Both the position numbers and the translations under genes were made by a program. This document shows positions 25,801 to 37,352 of a stretch of 64,000 bases of DNA, piece after piece. The DNA is from Liolophura sinensis (taxonomy: Eukaryota; Mollusca; Polyplacophora; Chitonida; Chitonidae). Under the pieces are notes generated by a model that made no database searches, had not been told where the DNA came from, and was given only the letters and a program-made list of their open reading frames with translations. Within the stretch, counting starts at the first letter, position 1; each line of letters opens with the position of its first letter. The stretch lies in contig NC_088295.1 of assembly GCF_032854445.1 (NCBI RefSeq), forward strand, positions 86,511,836 through 86,575,835, read 5' to 3'.

Positions 25801-28800
25801 TGTCTCCAAATATCTCACATGAAAACTTGGTGAAAAATATACAGAATTACAGAATAAATGTTGTTCTCTGAACTGGCTACAAAAACTGCGACTTAAAAGG
25901 CCAATCCCAGCCCGGTGTCAGTCTGAACTCCACCTACATTAGTGTACAGTGAACATACACCACCTTCATGGTAACATACGCAGAAATAGAATCTAACTAA
26001 GTGACACGGCTGGATATTAAGGCTACAAATATCCTTTCTTATGCCAATTCTTAAAGTTTAAAAGGAACTCTGTAAAGTGAAAGGGCATTTTATTGGCTAT
26101 AAACCTTGTACATATTCCCTTTGTCCAGCACCACATATTTTCAGCCTGTTGCGGACAGCCTTGACTGCAGAGTGTTTAAATTGAACAGGATGACCCCTGG
26201 GAACAAGAGGTCACATTAATACTACCTGATTTGTCACTTTATGGCCTGGAAGACAACGGCTCGCCCTCTTGGAAACATCTCCTAGCAATTGTGTTTGGCT
26301 TGGCCAAAATAAACAAATCTCGGTGAATTTACACAGATGAAATATTTAAAGGTGTTCATGATTGTTTGTCTAACCAGTTAAGGTTACCATTATACAACCA
26401 TATATTTGCATACTGTTGGGAGGAAAAAGGAAACAATTTTTGACAATTAAGTCAATAATGAATTTATCATGAGAATGACTTATTTTCTGCATTGTAGTCT
26501 TCTCAGGAACATTCTGTTGTAGTTTTAATGGAATTCAGCAATCACTTTTTGCCGGCATGTATTTTTGCCTACATTTTCCTTTCATTTATAAAGACAGATC
26601 ATTTATAAATACTTTCACCCAAAGATAAGTAACTATTGCCTCATCAAAGAGACAGCATTTTTGTTGAGCTATGATACATGTATATTAGCACATTTTATAT
26701 AATTCATGTAGAATACTAAAACTATGTAACAACCATACATGTAACACACCAAGATGCCTGAAATGCTGCTTGGAACCATTGTAAGGATGAAATTCAAATT
26801 CTTGTTTTTATTTCAGGAAGTTCTGCAGGGAAGTTTTCAAAGCCTATTAATCATAATACCTGGACACAAAGATGGTGATTTTATGTCTTGGTAACAGTTA
26901 CCCACATATGTACTACTCTCAATGTCATTACAAACTTGCAGGGGGTACTTGGACATTCGAAAATATAAAGCAAGAGCCCTGAACAATGGAAGGATCACCA
27001 TCAACAACTTTCACTGGTTTATCGTTTGTAAAACAAATGTCCAAATAAGTACCCCTTTGAACTGGCAAAGTGGAGCATACTGGGGATTTCTGGTAACATC
27101 ATAAATGTGAGGCAAGGGGATTCTAAAGGAAAGTAGAGAATGTTTTCTGTCTAAACGAATGTAGAGAATGTTTCCTGTCAGTGAAATCCACAGGCTACTA
27201 AATGCCACAAAGGTGACAGCTTGCACTTTTAATCTTATCCAGACAATGACCATACATAATTTACATACTAATGTTTTCCTTGCAGAATCATTAATTCCCA
27301 CAAACAAAGGTCACAAAATTTGAGAGGAATCTGAGAAGTTACCTGTACTAAGATGAACGATATAAATATGCGCCTGTACATCTGGATATACATGTACATC
27401 AAAGGTAGGCAGTTTAACCCATGATAATGAAATATGCTGTATATCATGTGACACTAATTAACGGTTCCTCACAAGATTCACAAGTAAAGAACAAGCAATG
27501 TACTGACAAACCTCTATCAAAACATGTTTCATATGAATAGTAAATTACATGAGATACATATGTGTACTTGTGAATTTACCAACAGATGCCATGTGGGAAA
27601 AAAATACTACCTTCAAGGTCACTATTTCTAAACTAATGCTACAGAGGAACTAACGCTAAATGTACAGTGTACGTCCAACCAGAAGCCATGTGGATAGTAC
27701 ATGTGCATGTGACTGTTCCAAAACAAAGGCACCACTGGAAATAATACTACATTTGACCATTTCCATTCACGGCCATACAGGAAGTACATGTACCACTCAG
27801 TGGAACTATTCCCAAACAGGTACTATGTGGAAACTACATGTAACACTAGATGTAAAAAATAAAGTCCATGTGGATACTAAAATTATTTCAAAAGAAAGGC
27901 CACATGGGAACTATCACTACATGTAAACTATTCCCAAACAGATATCACGTGGGAACTATTCATGGGAACAGATGTAAACTGCATTATTACTATGTGTAAC
28001 TACTCCACATCAATACTGATTCAGTGGCCTGATGTTAGAGCGTCTGCCACGAAGTGGTGAGGCCTTTGGACCAAACCTGGATCGGCTCATACCAAAGGCT
28101 TTGAACATGGGACTTGTCGCTGCCTTGCTTGGTGCTCAGCACTGAGTGGTTAGAACAAGGAAACATGACAAGTTGGTCCAGTATCAGTACAATGTGACTG
28201 GGTGGGGTGTCATGTCTGGTGTCTACAGCATGATACTTCAGTGGCAACAGCACTTTGGCGGCATGGACTCGCCCTGCCAGAAGGAGACACAATATGCATG
28301 TAAACAAACCTTATGCCTCCTTGTTGTCAAATTACTAGAAAACTGTTAAGTACGACATTAAACCCCAAGCATACATACACACATTCCAGATCAACGGCCA
28401 GTCTTCAACCTTTTTCACCTCTAAAGCCATAGTTCTCTCAGATTGCTTCAAATTATTAGTAGCAGTGGTGCTTGAAAAGGTCAAAGAATTAATGTAATTA
28501 TTCTACATGTACACTGTAACTATTCCGAAAGAAAGGACATGTGGAAACTAATACTACATGTACACTGTAATCATTTCCAAAACAAAGGCCATGTGGAAAC
28601 TAATTCTACATGTACATGGTAACTATTCCAAAACAAAGGCCATGTGGAAACTAACACTACATGTACATGGTAACTATTCCAAAACAAAGGCCACGTGGGT
28701 ACTTATACTCTATATACACTGTAACTATTCCCAAACAGAGTATCATATACCTGGCTCACCTGGTTTCCAGCCATGTGGCCGATACATATATTTGGAGCAG

Positions 28801-31800
28801 TTAACAATATTGTAATACTGGACTTTTTCGTAGGCTGGGGAAATACGACCAATAGGAGGCAGGCCCCCCTGGATGTGTAGACCATTGCTGACAAAAGGTA
28901 CTTTCCTGCTGGCATCCTGAGAGTCTGTGGGTTTATGTACATGGCCATAGTACCACTGTCCCATGCCCGCCATATCAGCTTAGCCAGGACAGGCTCCAGG
29001 CCTGACATGTGTGCTTAACACCTCACAGACTACCCTCCTTACATCTTCATTGGGTGAGGCAGAACAAAGTTAACTAAAAGAACCAGAATCCATTAAGACA
29101 AGTCATGTTCTCCACTGCTTGCTACATCCGCCATGCTAAGCACTCCTCAGATTTCCACTATCAGCTAGGTCACATGTCACCAATCAGATGAACTTTACCA
29201 TACCCCCAATAGGTTTGGCAGGGACAATATTGTACCCTGCTGACGAATGGGACAGCCCCCTTTGCACAAAGGTAAAGTCCAGTCAGTGACAGGCTTCTGA
29301 AGAGCTGTACACAGAAGAACAACTTGGCTGTGTTGATCTCAGTCTGCCTGGTACTTAGAAAGCTAAGATTCCATAGATATGCACAGACCATGCCTACTAT
29401 CGCTGTCCAGAGACCACATAACATCCAACTTTTGAGTGCATACACTTCTAATTGCACTCATAGGACGTCTAGTGTCAATGATAACATGAACAAATAAAGT
29501 TACCGAAACATGTTGACATAGGAGAGAGGCCATAAGAGTTTACACACAATCCTACAAAACGACAAACCAAGCATGGAGAAGAATACATACAGATATGTCT
29601 TCAGCTCCTCAAGGTGCTAAACACATATTGTTGGTCACAGCTCTGGGAGAATAACACCACCTTATGGCCAGAGTGAGAACTATTGTATTTGAAAACAGCC
29701 AAAAGTCATTACATATCTAGACTAGAGACAAAATTCCTTATAATAATAATATCTTTATTTAAAGAAGGCAGTTTGATCAATTTATAATGAAACCGTTCTT
29801 CTCCAAGGGTTTCAGAGAGAAAACAATATATGGGAAACATGTACTTCAGAGTCCAATAAAAAAATATATCAATATATCAGGTGGGCATAAAAAAATGGGC
29901 CGTAACTTTGACACTCAATATTTCCGAAACCCTCTCACATCAGTTTCTAAAAATTTACACTCCCAAAAGCCATTATATCTTAAGTATACAGACCAAATTT
30001 CAATTTCATCCTTCAAGATTTCTGTTCATGGGATCAAAATCAAAATAGAGTTAAAACTCATGTTCTGGACATTTCAAAATGATGTTCTACCTTGTTTTAC
30101 TTGAAAAAGTGATCAATTCCTTGTCTGCCCAGAGAAAACCATCTTGATTCAGCAAAACTTGTGCCTATCTGGCAGAAGGGTTTCTCTGACACTAGAGATA
30201 GACAATTTTTCCAGACAACACTTAACTGACGCGTGTCACACAGGTGCAGCGCATGCTCTACTCATAACACCTGACAGGTGATGCAATGTGGGTCACTGAA
30301 ACGTGCATTTTTGAGGATGTGTTTTCAATTTAACCCTGTGTACACACTACTCAAGCTATGACCTTGAAAACTGGTCAGTATATTAACAAAATTATGCAAT
30401 GAGAATGTCTAAAGTTTAAAAGGGTTTGAACAAAGGATAATGGAGCAATGCAGCATCAAAGTATGGCCCATTTTTTCATGCCCTGCAGATATATATAAAA
30501 GAAGATAAAGCATCATGCAGTTTGAAAAGTGAAGCTACATACATTCTTACATGCAAAAAGCAACAACACAACGAATAGTGCTAATCCTGCAACTGTTCCA
30601 ATCAGCAGAAGAAGTAGGGTAGATGAAGACGCGAACTATGAAGCGTGGTGGACTTTTGAAACTATTTTATATCAAGCAGCAAAATCTTACGAAACAAAAT
30701 ATTTGAGATTCCCACAACAAATATCTCAACAGATCACATGTACAGATTTACAAAATTCTTTGACATAATTCTTCGTTCTGAAGTTCTCAGTTGGCCAACA
30801 ATAATGCAATATAGCCCAGAAACAGAGCTCTGAATGTATACAGGCAGTTTGAACAGCTCCTTGTTCAACATATCACACAACATGGAGAGGTGTCATGCAA
30901 GAGAAAGATGTACACCTGCCAAAGAACGTGGTATTTAACCTTTTTTTTTCCCCATCGTTATTGGATGTCAATGTAAAAGGGTGTGTGTGGATGCTGGGTC
31001 ACACTGCCAAGAGGCCCAGAAAGAAAAGTTTAGTTGTTGATGCACATCCAGAGTAAGACTCAGGTAATAAATTTTTTACATAAATAATTGTAACCTTGTC
31101 AACATGATTAGGAAAACCAGTAAGAGTCTTACTACTAGCACACACATAGGTCTTGGCAGAGAAGTGAACTCTGCAGTCTGTGTACCCTTCTGTTAAGTGC
31201 ATGGACATGCACCTTTTCCCCTCAAAATAACTAAGTGTGCTACATGTCTAGATATATGCATTTCACACTGTCCACTTACATGTACAGCTTTTGGACAGAA
31301 ATCAAGTGAAGTTAGTTTATTTTTACCAAGTCGCTCCTAAACTTTGCAACTGAAGCTCTCTGCTTCTGTACAAGAAAAATCGCAGGGTCAGTTTTATTCA
31401 CCAAGGCCACAGTGACTTATGGTATAAAGCTTGACAAGTGTCAAAGAGAAAATCATTGTCCTCCAAGTTTGTGTCCACTTCCCATGTTTCTGGCTGTCAT
31501 GTGTATCCATGTATATCGCCCTTACCAAAGCGCACACACTTCAAGGTCACAAAGTCCTCTTCTGATGTATCTAAGGCTGCCATTCAGATCAATCATTTGG
31601 TCACTAAGCGGTAGCCATTTAGTCAACCCACACATACTACTGTCCATTAAACAGTTTTACTTCTCTCTATCAAACTCGTCACAAAAGTCTCCATGGTGAA
31701 AACATGGGTAAGCCAATCTCTGATACTCAGATATATACAAGTTAGTCCTCAAGGTCTTATTTTCCCATCAATCAATATCCTCAGACAACTCACAGAAATG

Positions 31801-34800
31801 TCATTAATAAATTATAGATTTCATGTATACATGTGCACTATTTTGCTATTAAAATCAATGCAACAAGCACACAATCTGGTAAAATGTTATAAAGCAATGT
31901 TTATTATGCAACGTAATCAATAAAACAATGTTTTTTAAAAAATATTTGTAGTAATGAGTAGAATTAGATTTCACCAGCAATGACCTTGATTAAGCTATGA
32001 ATACTTCTATAGGGTTTCTCTTAAAGAGGAAAATGCAAAAATAAATGTACTAATTTTCCTCGTAGAACATAATACATGTACTTACTGAACTGATAAAATA
32101 TGTCGTTACCATTACTTGTGTATCTGTAGTTTTAATATGGCCTGTCTGACTAGTCACATGTACATGTATATGTCACACATGATAAAATACATGTACTATA
32201 CGAAGATTATGATACTGATAGCACAACGTGCACAGAGGGATTGGACTGTACGTACGTGTATAAACATATTAATGTACATGTATGCATGATGTAAGATCTA
32301 CAAATGCATGCCTCTCAGCAATGTTCACCTAGTGAGCCGTAGACAACATACAGGTATTAAAATCTCAGTGTTGTATGTTTAATATGAAAGCCAAGTGATC
32401 TAAAGCTATCAGTTCTGGAAGTTTATCAGTTCTGGAATCTTAAAGTAAACTGCTGATCTACTTAGTGACTAGTTTGATCCGCACAGCACTTGAGAGGTTG
32501 CCAGGAGCAGACCAAGTTTTGTCAGGGCACCACTAGACCAGGCTAAACTAAATGAGGGCAACTGGGACAACATAGTGATTCAAAAATTAAAGATGAAAGG
32601 ATGGAATCTTGAAACCGACACTTACACTTGAATTTACTGCAGTAACATTCTCTAACTGTAAGAAAGTATTGGATTGTACACATCAGTTTAGCAGAGCAGT
32701 GTTTCACAAGTCTCTGATTAAGATGATAAAACACATTTCATTTTCGAATATGGCAATAAAGTTCTATTCACATAATTAAGAGTCCATTTGTGACAGCCAC
32801 ATCAATCAGTGTTGATTAAGTCACAGCCAATAAAGCCTTCTCAGTCTGACATACTAGTGGCTTGGACAACAGCCAACAGTGGACCCTACATGTAGATATG
32901 TACATGCTATTCCCATGTGTACAAATGTTTTCTGGTCAAGGCTAGAGCCTACAACTCAAGTGATCATTACACGGTTAACTTTTAATGCCATAATTCTTCA
33001 ACCTTTTCGCATGTTTGCAAGGTATCCAAGCACATTCAAGCATATTCTGAAGACATTACTCTGCGTAGACTGATAATATTATACTTTCTGTGAAGCCCTG
33101 AAAATGGTAAATCTAACAAATGTAGCTTTGTCTCCAAAATCAAATTAAAAATGTGTATTAATTGCACTGAAAGCTGTTCTTTCATACATGTCATATGAAG
33201 AATGGTTGAGGAAATACATGAACATGTAGTATGGTTCCACATGAGCTAGGTGAATGAACAACTTCATTTCATTAATAACAATGTGGTAAACAATACTATA
33301 ACATAGAGAAAATGAAAATGAAAAATAGGCACTACAGGCTTTCACTGATAATTAGCTTTAAAATTAGAGCCTAGAATTTGTCACTTAGTACTTTCTCCAG
33401 CCTTTGGCAAACTGGCTACAACGCTGCATGTCTGATCTATTTTGTGAGCAGAATTTCAAAACGAAATTTTGCAACACCCATAAAAGTTTATATTTTGAGT
33501 TGGCAATGTAGTACCATACAACTATTTAAATGTACATGTAAGCCCATCAGACAAAAGTCAAATACACAGAATGGTAATATAAGAAGAAGTGTGGACCATC
33601 AGGAACTACACATACATCAGCATGTACATTTAGCAGAAGACTGTTATTAATTGGTCAACAGGCTATTGTGTGTATATGCAATATGCTCAGTGAAATTACT
33701 GCATTAACCATGAAAAATTGGGTATCAAAGAAAGCTTAGCCAGTTTGAACATTGTAAGCTGTAAACACAGCAAGCCCTGAGATATCAGCATGTATGCTTT
33801 TGCCCTTGAAGTAGGCCATGTGTGGCCAGGGACTTTTTCTAAGCCATGTGGGTTATCCAATACCAATTTATGACATGTACATATGTTAGGTCAAAGGACT
33901 AGCACTGATTAAAGCTGCGGTGCATGATGAGTATCTACACCTTGTCTATTGAAAACACACATGTAATGTGGTGTTCTCTCAGGCTTGACAAATTTCCACC
34001 ACTGTGCCATACAATGGTGAGATGTTCTGGTTTACGCAATCTAAAATAATCCACCTATTTAAAGACTGGCACATTAACTGGAGATTTGCCAAGCATGCAA
34101 CCATAGTATAAGTGCTCTCTAGTAGCTCATGAAATGGAGCTAGATGGGACAGTAGTACAAACAATACACAGGAGGATAAATCACTGTCCTGTCAAGATAA
34201 ACAATGGCAGGCCATTGCCAATGAACCCAATGTCCTGTGCCTGGCATCTGCCAAGATCTAATTATATAAAACCTTTCCTGAATACAGGCTAATAAGGTCA
34301 GCTGGGAGGCACATCATGCATGGAAACTCAAATCAACAAGTCTATTCTTACTGATCCATAGAAATAATTAATGAAAACTGAGGGCTACACTTGCTGATGT
34401 ATCTGAACATATATTTCTAATTACGTTTTTTGAACAAGTTAACTATAAAAGAGAAATGTGATATGTATTGATATCATATGTTATATTTCCTTTACACTGG
34501 GAGGTAATGAAGCAGTTAATGTGCTGAAAGTACTTTTAGGTACAGGTGCTAGAAATTATTCACAGAATTTATCGTTATCACCTGGCTTAAATACAGTAGC
34601 TGTGAAAATAACAAGATGAGTTCACGCAGCTATTTCATTGGGCTTACTATTTCACATAGCTATGTATCATCCTTCATGGATGCAGTGGTTTCTTTCTATA
34701 CCACTGCAACAAAACTGCCATGTTACTATACTATACTTTAACTATGCAACAGTAAACATGTATTGGCGATGCGGATAGTGCCTGTTAAACAGGGTAACTG

Positions 34801-36949
34801 TCTCTGAGAGTCTTTTACAAGTAGTCAAAGAAAAGTAAAACTCAAGTGAAGACCAACAGAAAGACCAGTGAATACTATATCTAAAGTTACAGGCAACTAT
34901 CTTACTTTGACTTAAAGCAGATTTATTTTGCACATTCTGAAATCATAGTGAAGAGTATAAATAACAGAATAATAAAAGTATCTCATATTCAAACATTTCT
35001 TCAACCTTGTTGCATGTTTGCATGACAATGTGTCAAGCATATTGTCATGGCATTATTCTGTGTATACTGGTAAAATTGTACTTTCTGTAATCTCTTGAAA
35101 TCGGTCAATCCAACCAAGAGGGATTTGTCTCCAAAGGTAAGATAAAAGGGTCTATACAGTACATTGGGAGTTGCTTTTTCATATGCAAAAAGGTTGAGGA
35201 ATTAGGGAAACTGCATTTAATTAGGTGAAAAAAATTTTGGAAAAAATATAATCTTTTCCATCAATATCAACGTTGTCCGTTTTGGTCATTAGATACTTTA
35301 AAAATCATAATTTCCCTTAAAATTAGCTGAAAATTTTCATCCCTGAAAATCAACATAGGTGTAGGTTCAGATACTGATTTGAGTGGTATTAATGTCAATG
35401 ATTAGTTAATTGCTTTTTACTTAAATAGTGCTTTCAAACTAAATTTAAAAAAATGAAATAAAGTACATGTAATCCATAGCACTGTGTTTTTTTTTTGATA
35501 CCCACTAGTAGTACATTCACATGAATGCATCTCACTACTGACGAAGCCTACACAATAATAACTCTGTTAGTGAATTACATGTACCAGTCTACAAAGCTGG
35601 CTGCATGTTGCAAGCTAATATTAAATCTAATGGATTAGGGCATGATTTACGCCGAACATGCCTAAGTCAAAGCTACACATGTTTCATATATACAACATGC
35701 AGCCAAGGTCTTGGAGCAACCTACTTGGTGTTAAGGTCAACTACATTTCAGTCAAGTTTACAATGTCATGCATATTGTAAGTAACTTTACCCATTGAGTA
35801 GTAACGGCCACCTGATCTGCGTGTGTGGGTGTCTGAAAATTGTAGGGGTTCATGTTCATTTGTTTACAAATAAATCTTATTATTCCACAGATGATTACTG
35901 AGCTTCCCACTGGCAAACATGCACATGAATTTCTTGGTGATAACATGAATGAGGAACAATATTACAAAAGGAAAATGTATTAAATGACTTAAAATAATTA
36001 ATATACTTCCATTAAATCTTGGTTCAGAGTATGATAAGTTTGAGGCCTTGAAGATGTTGTACATGTACAATGTATCACTGTAGGATGAAGCATATGTGGT
36101 CTTTCTCCCGATACCATAATGTTTAGCCTCTGTCTCCAGACACACCCTATTCAGTCATTTGGCCATTCACATGATTGAGCACGTTCTACATATAACATGT
36201 AATAACTATAGAGCTGGCTTTATTTGGTGTACCAAGGTTAATATTGCCATTCTTTAGTTTCTCTTTCAGTATTTGTATTCATCCATGATATTTAAGCCGG
36301 CACGGTGTGCTATGTCTCATTAACCTGTCAAATTCAAACAGTTGCATGGCTATGGAAGAAACTGCATTTCATACGGTTCAATCAAATGGTGCGAATAGTA
36401 AAATTCCACAAATTGCGTGAAATAGCATTTGTCCCTTTTAATGATGTGAAATAGAGTGTGTGTGTGCTTTTGAAAGGGGAGGTGGGTGTGTGCGTGTGTG
36501 TGTGTGTGTGTTTGTGTGTGTAAATAAAACAGACTTACTCGTCAGCATAGTTACTTACCCACTGACCACTGTTCCAGATCTTCATGTCCATAGCGAACTG
36601 CTTTGAAGGATTCAAAGCCACCACATACATAAGCACCACCATCTTCAAGCTGTTCAATGTCTGTCACCCTATGGCCACCTACAGGTGTAAAAATTTGCCT
36701 AACGCCATATGGAAGATTAACCTTGGAGGGAAGTTTACCGGTCAGGTCACTGAGAAGGTCATTAAAATTGAGATAGCGATGCGGAGTGATGTAGAGTTTC
36801 TTGCCCCTGAAGTAGCGGTCACCGTTGACGTAGAAGCGAACCTTTCTTGGTCGTCTCAGCTCGCGGTATCGCTCGTCGGTGATGTCTCTGTGCACGGTGG
36901 ACACAGACCCTGTGTACACCCGCCTAGACATAGTCCTTGCATCCCCCAT
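19637..36949 (-). CDS. DCLK: Doublecortin-like kinase (DCLK family), full-length DCX1-DCX2-kinase form
   Basis: The coding exons are 36949-36559, 24035-22456, 22243-22097, 21565-21433, 20597-20430 and 19854-19637. Together they give 2637 nt, exactly 878 residues plus TAG. In order they encode: DCX domain 1 (about residues 33-125); a Gly/Tyr-rich segment (about 131-176); DCX domain 2 (about 207-312); a very long Arg/Glu/Asp-rich stretch (about 378-565); and a CaMK-type kinase (about 578-835) with a short tail ending [10 protein letters not shown]. Catalytic motifs are all present: GDGNFAVV loop, AMKIID lysine, [14 protein letters not shown] and APE. The family binds and stabilises microtubules through the DCX domains and phosphorylates substrates in neurons and at spindles. 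I cannot assign it to DCLK1, 2 or 3, which are vertebrate paralogues. Two further first exons give forms without DCX1. Introns are large, especially the first. Confidence 0.95.
19903..19985 (-). mobile_element. SINE type 1, 3' tail fragment, about 50 bases upstream of a DCLK acceptor
   Basis: On the - strand it reads AATTCTTGAGTATGCCATTA, AACACCAACCAAATAAAAAT, matching the type-1 tail. It lies directly upstream of the acceptor of the last DCLK exon, so it may contribute branch-point or polypyrimidine context. Confidence 0.65.
20430..20597 (-). CDS. DCLK: DCLK kinase exon, subdomains IX-X
   Basis: After TTGGCAG it encodes [20 protein letters not shown] and [19 protein letters not shown], ending TCATCAA|GTAAGT in phase 1. 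The DMWAVGV segment carries the structural Asp and Trp of the kinase C-lobe. Confidence 0.95.
21433..21565 (-). CDS. DCLK: DCLK kinase exon with DFG motif and activation loop
   Basis: It encodes [20 protein letters not shown], then the activation loop [20 protein letters not shown]. The acceptor is ATGCTAG and the donor GTGG|GTGAGT (phase 1). The GTPTY segment resembles other CaMK-group kinases. Confidence 0.95.
22097..22243 (-). CDS. DCLK: DCLK kinase exon with HRD catalytic loop
   Basis: It encodes [20 protein letters not shown] through the catalytic loop [13 protein letters not shown]. The acceptor is TTTACAG and the donor CTG|GTGAGT, both in phase 0. It is too short to stand out as an open frame, but both splice sites and the protein match are clear. 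Confidence 0.95.
22456..24035 (-). CDS. DCLK: DCLK common exon: Gly/Tyr-rich segment, DCX2, charged linker, start of kinase
   Basis: This 1580-nt exon begins after TTTACAG and ends AAG|GTGAGA. Its start encodes [18 protein letters not shown] followed by repeated GGY and a [11 protein letters not shown] run. DCX2 follows ([20 protein letters not shown] to [11 protein letters not shown]). Then about 190 residues are dominated by Arg, Glu, Asp, Lys and Ala, including a heptad DREKADR repeated in tandem. The kinase starts at [16 protein letters not shown]. Long open frames on other strands here are shadows. Confidence 0.95.
24036..25493. other. DCLK intron, no gene seen
   Basis: AT-rich unique sequence with short TACATGTA-type palindromes and an AT-rich inverted repeat near 24568-24612. 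No exon-like open frame was found. Confidence 0.6.
25494..25626 (-). CDS. DCLK: DCLK alternative first coding exon C (no DCX1)
   Basis: ATG at 25626 opens [20 protein letters not shown] and continues [20 protein letters not shown] to a CAGT|GTGAGT donor. It ends in phase 1, fitting the common acceptor at 24035, for a 792-residue product. Like exon B it is Pro/Tyr-rich with a short HIQ...PPI pattern and no known domain. It lies 1.5 kb from the common exon, suggesting an internal promoter. Confidence 0.72.
26938..27060. repeat. Imperfect inverted repeat in a DCLK intron
   Basis: GGGGTACTTGGACATT near 26942 faces AATGTCCAAATAAGTACCCC near 27036. The arms differ by a 4-base insertion and about 80 bases lie between them. 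It could be a MITE remnant or chance. Confidence 0.45.
27580..28745. repeat. 51-bp tandem repeat block split by a SINE
   Basis: Units contain AACTATTCCAAAACAAAGGC, then CATGTGGAAACTA and CTACATGTACA. The clear tandem part is about 28500-28740 (five copies, period near 51). Diverged copies lie at 27580-27990. The type-2 SINE at 28020-28380 lies between them. The block runs to within about 15 bases of the donor of alternative exon B. Confidence 0.8.
28020..28380 (+). mobile_element. SINE type 2, diverged
   Basis: The head GATGTTAGAGCGTCTGCCAC resembles a tRNA A-box region, and the 3' end TTAAGTACGACATTAAACCC, CAAGCATACATACAC matches the type-2 tail. The middle is diverged (GTATCAGTACAATGTGACTGG). 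It lies in a DCLK intron, antisense to the gene. Confidence 0.8.
28760..28973 (-). CDS. DCLK: DCLK alternative first coding exon B (no DCX1)
   Basis: An open frame starts at ATG 28973 ([14 protein letters not shown]), just after an in-frame stop, and runs 71 codons to a CCAG|GTGAGC donor in phase 1. This matches the acceptor at 24035 and would give an 819-residue protein with DCX2 and kinase only. The encoded residues are Tyr/Pro-rich ([29 protein letters not shown]), codon use looks coding, and no domain is recognised. I see no promoter motif. Confidence 0.7.
28974..32994. other. DCLK intron, no exon recognised
   Basis: Unique AT-rich sequence. A short match to alternative exon B near 29200-29240 (- strand) lacks a start codon and is not called. 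The 29787-30104 open frame on the + strand has no recognisable protein. Confidence 0.5.
32995..33216 (+). repeat. Dispersed repeat, copy 1
   Basis: It is about 220 bases long, from CTTCAACCTTTTCGCATGTT to ATGGTTGAGGAAAT, and aligns over its length with 34998-35210. Shared anchors include GCATATTCTGA/GCATATTGTCA, ATACTTTCTGT/GTACTTTCTGT and TTTGTCTCCAAA. Confidence 0.75.
34998..35210 (+). repeat. Dispersed repeat, copy 2
   Basis: Partner of 32995-33216, in the same orientation 2 kb away. Divergence looks substantial (many substitutions and small indels), which suggests an old interspersed family rather than a recent duplication. Neither copy has a coding frame. Confidence 0.75.
36481..36521. 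repeat. (GT)n microsatellite beside the DCLK DCX1 donor
   Basis: An interrupted GT run on the + strand (CA on the gene strand), starting about 38 bases inside the intron after the donor at 36558. Confidence 0.9.
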
Positions 36950-37098
36950 TGACCACCCGTGCCCTGCGAACCCTCACCAGAAGATATAACAGGGGTAATC
37001 CCTAACACCAGTTATATGTATCTTTTACAGTCCTGCGACACTTCCATCTTGATCCATTAATCTTGTTCCTCTGTGTTCTTGTGGCCTGTCTGGGATTC
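36559..37098 (-). CDS. DCLK: DCLK exon with start codon and DCX domain 1
   Basis: The acceptor TGTTGCAG lies just above 37098; coding starts at 36949 (MGDARTM) and ends at 36559 before GTAAGT, phase 1. DCX1 features visible include [28 protein letters not shown] and [14 protein letters not shown]. The 149-base 5' leader in this exon has short upstream ORFs, such as ATG GAT CAA GAT near 37055, which end before the main start. Confidence 0.92.
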
Positions 37099-37297
37099 CT
37101 GCAACACACACAATGCAAATCAACATCAATCTTTATCTAAGTACAGGCCATTTGTCACATTTACCAACAAAACATCATGACAACATGTGTGTGTATAGGC
37201 CCTACACACTTGTACACAAGACAATGTTCAAATAATGGTAGAGTATACACATTTTTGTTCACACATAGTGAATGTATTATTAAAGTACTAATACCTG

Positions 37298-37352
37298 CAA
37301 TGTCGTACTTAACAATTTTTCAGTCATAAGACGAAGGAATCCTTAGAGCCAA
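37298..37352 (-). mobile_element. SINE type 2, 3' tail fragment
   Basis: On the - strand it reads GGATTCCTTCGTCTTATGAC, TGAAAAATTGTTAAGTACGAC, matching the type-2 end. The rest is missing. Confidence 0.75.

Noticed and set aside
29170-29300. Possible fourth alternative DCLK exon (- strand [15 protein letters not shown])
   Set aside because: Loose likeness to exon B, but no in-frame ATG before an upstream stop, and the donor would be GTAAAG only.
29787-30104. 105-codon + strand frame starting [12 protein letters not shown]
   Set aside because: Antisense within a DCLK intron, AT-rich, no domain recognised and no splice partners.
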